From Patiria miniata (lineage: Eukaryota; Echinodermata; Asteroidea; Valvatida; Asterinidae): 64,000 nt of DNA. Position 1 is the stretch's first letter. The number at the start of each line of letters is the position of its first letter. A model generated the notes under the pieces. That model saw only the letters and a list, made by a program, of their open reading frames with translations. It did no database searches and was not told the origin of the DNA. The translations under genes were made by a program, and so were the position numbers. Location: the NCBI RefSeq assembly GCF_015706575.1, contig NW_024037063.1, positions 16,988,927-17,052,926 on the forward strand. Reading direction: 5' to 3'. Shown here piece by piece: positions 59,701 through 64,000 of this stretch.

Positions 59701-62700
59701 GCATTATTAAAGGAAGTGTAATGTCCGTGACAGAGCCAATTAACCATGATATCCAATTAATGATTCAGAGAAATGATCCACAACTCCTAGTCTGTAATCT
59801 CCAAGACCATAACTAGATGATGGATGTACAAGATTTGAAAAATACATTTTCAGGTATATTCATTGAGCTCTTACATTGTAATCTCTGTCACGGACATTAC
59901 ATAACACTTGAATTGCCAGGCATATTCAATTGGCAATCTGCCACAAATGCCATTCTTGGCATTTGGTTTGGGTTTGGCAAGCATGTACCATTGTACACCC
60001 ATCATCAAGGTGCTTTCACTCGACTACACAGTGCCTACGATGATGTGTGCAATTTTTTGTTGGCTCTATACACTTTGATCTGATACACCGTGCCCTCTGG
60101 AGACATGCACAGAATAGGGAACAAAAGATTGTATACGTCTCCACAGGGCAATTTCTATAGATGAATACGTCTCCGCAAGGTTTTCAAGAAATGGATGTAT
60201 GGATTTTACTAAAAAACTAGGAATTTCCAAGGTGGGTTGATATGTCGCAAATGGAAGAGTTTTAGAAAAGGGATATTTAATCCGAATTTCAGCCAAGGAA
60301 ATTAATTCTGGTTACAATGAGAGCATTTTGAGACTACAATTTCAAACTCGAAAACTTGACTACACAAGAACAAAGAAATGTCTCCACAAGGATACAAATT
60401 TCAGTATGGGTGTTTACCTGCTGGTGGCACATTTTGTCTGTATCTGTGCTGGATTGTTATCAGCCTTTGTATGTACAGCTTATAATTCGCCACAGAGACT
60501 TACCTGAAATAGTAATAAATCTACGATTCTGACTCCGAGTCAATGGGAGTTTGTACAAACCTTGTGGGACGTGTCAAGAAAATTGGAAGTCCAAACAAAA
60601 GGGAACATTATTTGAGTATAGTAAAACAGACTGCGCTTCAAGAGTGTTTTAAGAAATGTCTAGTTTATTGATCATGTCGACGCTTTGTAACATTTCCTTT
60701 TGAACAGTTGCTACATGAACTCAGTGATGCAAGTTGTGTTCACAATCCCAGATTTTATTCAAAAGTAAGTAAATTCACCCGTATTCACCCCTCCCTCTAT
60801 CTGACAAATCGGATCATTCAAGCTGTCATTCCAGTAAACATCAATCAAGTGACAATTTGAAGGGGAAAAAAAGCATTAAAGAATACACTCAGCAAGATTG
60901 ACTGCCTGTGACTGCTTATTGTACTTGATGCATCCATACTGTGACTGCAGGTGATGGATAGCTGTTGAGTACTGGTTTAATACCTCTATGGAGATTGAAT
61001 TTGTCTAGTCACAGTACTTAGTGTTGTCAGTTGTAGTCAAGTACCAGTACGAGTACATGTTCAAAAACATACATACATTTTGTACTGTGTACAAGTGATT
61101 GCTATGAGAACAAGAACGATGCATTTTTGTTATGACTACTAGTACATTTCCATGAGTTCAAGCTCTATTACATTTTTTTTTAAGAATAAGAGCATATTTT
61201 GATGGTTATGTACATGTATGTGCCAAAGGGCTTTTTGCTCTTTGGCAAATATGTGACCTGTTCTGTCAAAATCAGACTTTTCTGGGCATATGGTCAAAAA
61301 TGAGTTTTTTGCATATTGTTAAAATATGTTCTTTTTCCTTTTAATAGGTGGTTTAATTTTTTAATCCGGTCATTCCCGTGCAAAGTTATGCTATTTTGAA
61401 GTTCATTGTGTTGAAAAGTAGAAAATGGAGAAAATGGCCACACACGTCACAAAACAGTAATTTCTTTAACTGATATATCTTAACAAATCGTCAAAAATAC
61501 TACATTTAGAGTTCAACTTAGGGTTTCAAACTTTTATAGTATATTTTAGACATGTTCAGGATTACAAAAATGCACAAATTTGAAAATCGCAAAAAAATCA
61601 CCCCCACAGCATTTTTTAAGCCCTATCTCAATTTCAATCTATGCCCAGAAGCGTCTGCTTTTGACAGAACAGGTCACATATACATGTATATTAAAAAGCC
61701 TACCAAATAGTAAAAACTGGGTTGTTTTCGGCATGTACCTCTAAATTCCAGCAGGAGATGCCTTCGTAAAGCAGGATTGACTGGCTGTGATTGCTACGGA
61801 ACCTGATATAGATATGCTTTGACTGTAGGAGATTGATAAGCCAGCTGTGCCTACCAGTCACCTGCTTTTGTCTGTTGATGGACTTTGACTAGTCACAGTG
61901 CCTACAAGAACTATGATCTGACTGTTAGTGACTAGCCTGTGTAAAAGGCATGGCAGGGGAACAGGATTGATTAATTGACTGTCAGTGACTGTTCAGATAG
62001 CAGGAAGGTTAATGCTCTAAACTATATTTCAAGGCAGAATGCTAATTTTGGATTTTTAAACATTTTGACATTATCTTTATTTCACAGATATGCAAATCAA
62101 ACTGAAGTTATCTTCTCAACCCCAGTGCAAGATCCTACGTCAGACTTCAACATCCAAATGTACGTCACCTTTCAGTAGACATTGAACTTATTTCATATAA
62201 AAAGTTGTTTTAGTGAACTTGGTACAACATTTTTTATTCAAATAAATTTACAAAGCCCTAAAATTCACAGAGCAGGTCCAAAACTTTGTGGATTTTGTTT
62301 TGTTATTTATTTTAGTGTTTACAACATTTCAAACTGTTGAGAGTTCTATTTATATTTTAGAAAAGAAATGAGTCATGGAAAGAGAAATAATGTTCAAATT
62401 TTGTCTTTCAACCTCCGCAGGTCCAAGTTGGGCCACGGTCTTCAATCGGGCAAGTATTCCAAGGAGCCTCAGAGTATTGATGAGAGTGGTGAACCCCAGG
62501 AATTGGTAAAATAATAACTTTTTTGTTCCCACTTGGGAATGGGACGACTCTGTTTTGTCCTTCAAATTTTGCCCTTTGCGGTTTACAATCAATCTTTCTT
62601 CTGAAGAAATTCTTATAATTTTGCCAGACTGTGAAATTACTAACTTTTTTTAAGCTTTCCAAAAATTTACAACATGACAAAGACTTTTACAACATGACAA

Positions 62701-64000
62701 AAATTTTTCAAATTGTCTGGAATTTCAGGTTTTCAAAAATTGATTATATTGATAGAAGTTTGATATCCCACCCTTATATTTCATTCAAGAATTATCTTTG
62801 AAATTAGAGTTAACAATTGTTGACTGCTTTGATGTGGGATATGATGTTTTCAACACGGAGGGCCACACCGAGGGGGTTAAAAACGGCATATTCCACATCA
62901 CAGCAGTCAACAATTATTTATTGTTATATCGTGTCAATAACTCAAAAAGATAAATGGTTTTGATTTACTGTGTGAGAAATAAATTAAATCACTGTGATGT
63001 AACCTTTGATAACTGAAAGTTTTGATGTCCTGCCTGACATGAGACTGAGCGGTTGACATTGCCTGAAGCTAGCGCACCGGCAGGTTCCATGCGCGTGCGC
63101 AACGCGCGCAATGAACGCAGTGCGATATCGCTGATCTCCAGCTAAAAATTGATACAAGTGTGTGACATGCATGTTTATAGATCAGTTCTACATCAATGAA
63201 ATCACAGTATCCAGCGCACGATATAATAAATCAATTTCAACAAAGCTGTGCTTTAGTAAATTGTGGATAAGTCATAAGTGTAAGGGAAACCATTTTATTA
63301 TAGTTTGCCTGTACATAGATTTTATACATGTACATTGATTGCTTGGCTTCAATTGAATAGAGTCAGGAAGGCATCACACCGCGAATGTTCAAGGCTCTGA
63401 TTGGACGAGGCCATCCCGAGTTCTCCACCAATCGGCAGCAGGATGCGGAAGAGTTCTTACTTCATCTCTCCAACATCATTGAGGTACATGTTGTTTATTG
63501 GTCACATTTGGCTTTCAGTCTGTGCTTTTTAGTCCTCATATCTTTTTGTTGCATATGAGCAGTGGTTTATTTTTTGGAGCCAAGAAGAAATGTGTTTTTG
63601 TCTGTGACTTCCAATGAGAATAAAAGCTTACTCTATTTATGGGGCTCATGTATTGCAACTTTTTGTGAAAATTCAGTCCTTGAAATGTACCTTTGTGTTC
63701 CATTTAATTTTATTTGTAATCTTCAAATTGCCATTTTAGGGGCATTTGGTGCCTTGTTGGTTTGTATGCTAATGTGAATTTCCATATTCATGAGCAAAAC
63801 TGTGCTTGCATTCAAGGCAGAAACTTCTTCATAGTTTTTATACATTTCACAGGAATGGATATTTACTACAAATATGCTCCACTGTAAAATTCATTTCATG
63901 AACCCGTTAAGGATCATTTGTAAAAAATTCAAAAACGAAACTGCCAAAATATAATGAAATATCCTCATTGATTGTAAGTAAATAGCAGGTTAAAATATCT
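47654..64000 (+). CDS. USP5: USP5 (isopeptidase T), N-terminal half, runs off the window
   Basis: USP5 is a cysteine protease that trims unanchored polyubiquitin from the free C-terminal end. Twelve exons join in phase: 47654-47755, 50203-50328, 50587-50641, 52104-52225, 53092-53186, 54828-55063, 55986-56080, 58791-58927, 60708-60764, 62088-62159, 62421-62505 and 63361-63483. They give 435 residues, against about 858 in human. The parts are a variant zinc finger (nUBP) at residues 1-110, the ZnF-UBP at about 165-270 and the start of the USP domain at about 313. Zinc ligands C188, C191, C208 and H221, tail-binding R210 and D253, and catalytic C324 (GNSCYMNSV) all sit 11 positions before their human counterparts (C199, C202, C219, H232, R221, D264, C335). 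The His/Asp boxes and UBA domains lie beyond the window. The start codon has A at -3 and G at +4. It may be the single ancestor of USP5 and USP13; adjacency to CDCA3 favours USP5. Confidence 0.97.
48243..48724. mobile_element. Foldback family F, copy 2, in USP5 intron 1
   Basis: The same arms as 44325-44851, with a small extra 'catgactg' insertion on the left arm. The loop region between the arms differs in detail. Confidence 0.9.
48730..50200. other. Rest of USP5 intron 1
   Basis: No gene is seen. Near 49600-49680 there is a short array of CCGCCAAGCTT-type units (4 copies, diverged), which may be the end of a further repeat. Confidence 0.45.
50203..50328 (+). CDS. USP5: USP5 exon 2
   Basis: Encodes [20 protein letters not shown] and the rest of the N-terminal UBP-like fold. 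Acceptor TTTTATAG, donor GTAAAC. Confidence 0.95.
50587..50641 (+). CDS. USP5: USP5 exon 3
   Basis: A short exon with a charged linker, [18 protein letters not shown], ending in phase 1. Human USP5 has a similar acidic/basic linker before RLAIG. Confidence 0.93.
51011..51109. repeat. Perfect hairpin, 43-bp arms, 13-bp loop
   Basis: Arms 51011-51053 and 51067-51109 are exact inverse copies (GGAATTACTGGTCCCTCGGT...). It is in USP5 intron 3, inside a dispersed repeat related to 10955-11110. Confidence 0.93.
51615..52025. repeat. Dispersed repeat D, copy 2
   Basis: Partner of 28895-29250, in the same orientation. It ends about 80 bases before USP5 exon 4 and so may supply part of the acceptor region. 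Confidence 0.75.
52104..52225 (+). CDS. USP5: USP5 exon 4
   Basis: Encodes [20 protein letters not shown] and [15 protein letters not shown]. Matches the human VEGGFDL..VILPDYL segment. Confidence 0.95.
53092..53186 (+). CDS. USP5: USP5 exon 5
   Basis: Encodes [20 protein letters not shown] and [11 protein letters not shown]. Ends in phase 2 at GTAAGT. Confidence 0.95.
53261..53524. mobile_element. Element with CCCTAACCC ends, copy 1 (USP5 intron 5)
   Basis: Left end ACCCTAACCCCCTA, right end inverted (GGGTTAGGG). The interior repeats 'caatcca', 'aacagaatcc' and 'tccaac' words. It shares its ends with 56504-56940. Confidence 0.6.
53640..54230. mobile_element. Element Y, inverted copy (USP5 intron 5)
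   Basis: Matches 46140-46640 in reverse orientation, including GCATGCGCAATACTACC, the GACATGGTTAGCTGGTC block and GGTATTCATGAA. It ends near 'CCAGACTCCAACCGGTCTT', which also occurs at 23202-23220. Confidence 0.65.
54230..54612. mobile_element. Repeat family R, copy 2 (USP5 intron 5)
   Basis: Closely related to 56085-56506. Shared words include AAGAGTCATTTCA, GCAGTATTTGTATGATATTTC and GCACTGGAGCGTAAATTGTA. It ends in AAACTGGTTAA. Confidence 0.8.
54828..55063 (+). CDS. USP5: USP5 exon 6 (ZnF-UBP)
   Basis: Contains the zinc-binding set: CSRC, then [15 protein letters not shown] and [11 protein letters not shown]. The arginine after CG (R210) contacts the ubiquitin C-terminal glycines in the human structure. 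Confidence 0.97.
55185..55290 (-). mobile_element. tRNA-derived SINE, copy 2 (USP5 intron 6)
   Basis: On the minus strand it shows a box-A-like TGGTTGAGTGGTAAGACG and an exact box B, GGTTCGAGTCC (55204-55214), flanked by AAGTAAGCTTGTGA. It is related to 9931-10021. An A-run precedes it on the plus strand. Confidence 0.75.
55986..56080 (+). CDS. USP5: USP5 exon 7
   Basis: Encodes [20 protein letters not shown] and the LAHFGINM end of the ZnF-UBP domain. Donor GTAGGC. Confidence 0.95.
56085..56506. mobile_element. Repeat family R, copy 3 (USP5 intron 7)
   Basis: The most complete copy: CCAGTTAACCACTTCA at the left and AAACTGGTTAA at the right form a short inverted pair, compatible with a MITE. 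It begins four bases after the exon 7 donor starts. Confidence 0.78.
56504..56940. mobile_element. Element with CCCTAACCC ends, copy 2 (minisatellite inside)
   Basis: TTAACCCTAACCCCCTAGG opens and GGTGGGTTAGGGTTAA closes it. Between them are at least four tandem units built on CATTCATCCTCAATCCTCCA plus 'aaatcctc' and 'tgcttcaatcac'. It is directly joined to repeat R copy 3. Confidence 0.75.
57240..58399. mobile_element. DNA transposon, 1160 bp, with CGGCTTATA end arrays
   Basis: The ends TACCATAATTTTCGGAATAT and, inverted, ATATTCCGAAAATTACGGTA begin in TA, consistent with a TA target duplication. Subterminal CGGCTTATAC repeats occur at both ends (4 left, 5 right). Interior open frames show no transposase motif that I recognise. 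It lies in USP5 intron 7. Confidence 0.75.
58791..58927 (+). CDS. USP5: USP5 exon 8 (start of USP domain)
   Basis: Encodes [20 protein letters not shown] and [13 protein letters not shown], immediately before the catalytic cysteine. Donor GTACAC. Confidence 0.97.
59167..59618. mobile_element. MITE with ATATGTGACCGGCTC ends (USP5 intron 8)
   Basis: Left ATATGTGACCGGCTCCACAA and right inverse TTGTAGAGCCGGTCACATAT differ at one position. The 450-bp body is non-coding. Confidence 0.82.
60060..60335. repeat. Dispersed repeat E, copy 2
   Basis: Inverse partner of 40210-40545, with ACGTCTCCACAGGGCAATTT and AACTAGGAATTTCC. It lies in USP5 intron 8. Confidence 0.7.
60708..60764 (+). CDS. USP5: USP5 exon 9 (catalytic cysteine)
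   Basis: Completes the Cys box [14 protein letters not shown] across the splice junction; C324 is the nucleophile. Continues TIPDFIQ. Confidence 0.97.
61250..61681. mobile_element. MITE with TATGTGACCTGTTCTG ends (USP5 intron 9)
   Basis: Left TATGTGACCTGTTCTGTCAA and right inverse TTGACAGAACAGGTCACATA match exactly over 20 bases. A solitary end lies at 24064. The end start (ATGTGACC) resembles the MITE at 59167-59618 but the remainder differs. Confidence 0.83.
62088..62159 (+). CDS. USP5: USP5 exon 10
   Basis: Encodes [20 protein letters not shown] and FNIQ, matching the human segment PTDPTQDFSTQ. Donor GTACGT. Confidence 0.93.
62421..62505 (+). CDS. USP5: USP5 exon 11
   Basis: Encodes [15 protein letters not shown] followed by an acidic loop to QEL. 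Matches human AKLGHGLLSGEYSKP. Confidence 0.95.
62813..62915. repeat. Inverted-repeat element (USP5 intron 11)
   Basis: TTGTTGACTGCTTTGATGTG and inverse CACATCACAGCAGTCAACAA flank a short core. It belongs to the same family as 1362-1437. Confidence 0.75.
63361..63483 (+). CDS. USP5: USP5 exon 12
   Basis: Encodes [20 protein letters not shown] and [16 protein letters not shown], the QQDAxEF box of USP enzymes. Donor GTACAT; the next exon lies outside the window. Confidence 0.97.
63484..64000. other. USP5 intron 12, window end
   Basis: Intronic. No element recognised. Confidence 0.6.

Noticed and set aside
1-64000. Retroviral, LTR-element or Polinton remains
   Set aside because: No protease, integrase, capsid or envelope motif and no LTR pair were seen. 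The only reverse-transcriptase trace belongs to a LINE.

Overview
This is eukaryotic DNA from an animal nuclear genome. It is AT-rich, its genes are split by introns with GT/AG borders, and it is packed with short inverted-repeat (foldback/MITE-like) elements and LINE and SINE debris. The gene content suggests an invertebrate, perhaps a deuterostome such as an echinoderm, hemichordate or amphioxus. The species cannot be named from the sequence alone.

Three genes are supported exon by exon, with splice phases that match throughout. (1) On the minus strand, 21667 down to 6420, eleven exons encode a complete 575-residue class I (iron-sulfur) fumarate hydratase with a probable mitochondrial presequence. 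All three cluster cysteines and the known substrate-binding residues are present. (2) On the minus strand, 39028 down to 34196, three certain exons and one tentative one encode a CDCA3/Tome-1-like mitotic-entry protein. It has four DPRSPT...RTP motifs, a C-terminal KEN box and an N-terminal myristoylation-type start. (3) On the plus strand from 47654 to beyond the window end, twelve exons encode the first 435 residues of USP5 (isopeptidase T), including the zinc-finger UBP domain and the catalytic cysteine.

CDCA3 and USP5 lie head to head, as they do in the human genome on 12p13. This looks like an old conserved gene pair.

Layout: 1-6.3 kb holds foldback repeats, one unrecognised candidate exon and a 2.5-kb foldback transposon. 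The fumarase gene spans 6.4-21.7 kb, with two decayed LINE fragments and a SINE in its introns. The 21.7-34.2 kb interval has no recognised gene; it contains a nested 942-bp inverted-repeat element, other MITEs, simple degenerate repeats and a decayed tRNA-like sequence. CDCA3 spans 34.2-39.0 kb. The 39.0-47.6 kb interval between CDCA3 and USP5 is mostly foldback elements, several inserted into one another with readable target duplications, and it is rich in the palindrome TACATGTA. USP5 occupies 47.65 kb to the end, and its introns carry at least seven more repeat copies.

The proteins act separately: mitochondrial fumarate/malate conversion, APC-controlled mitotic entry, and disassembly of unanchored polyubiquitin. 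The last two share a link to ubiquitin and the cell cycle. No retrovirus, LTR element, Polinton, CRISPR array or functional rRNA/tRNA gene was recognised.
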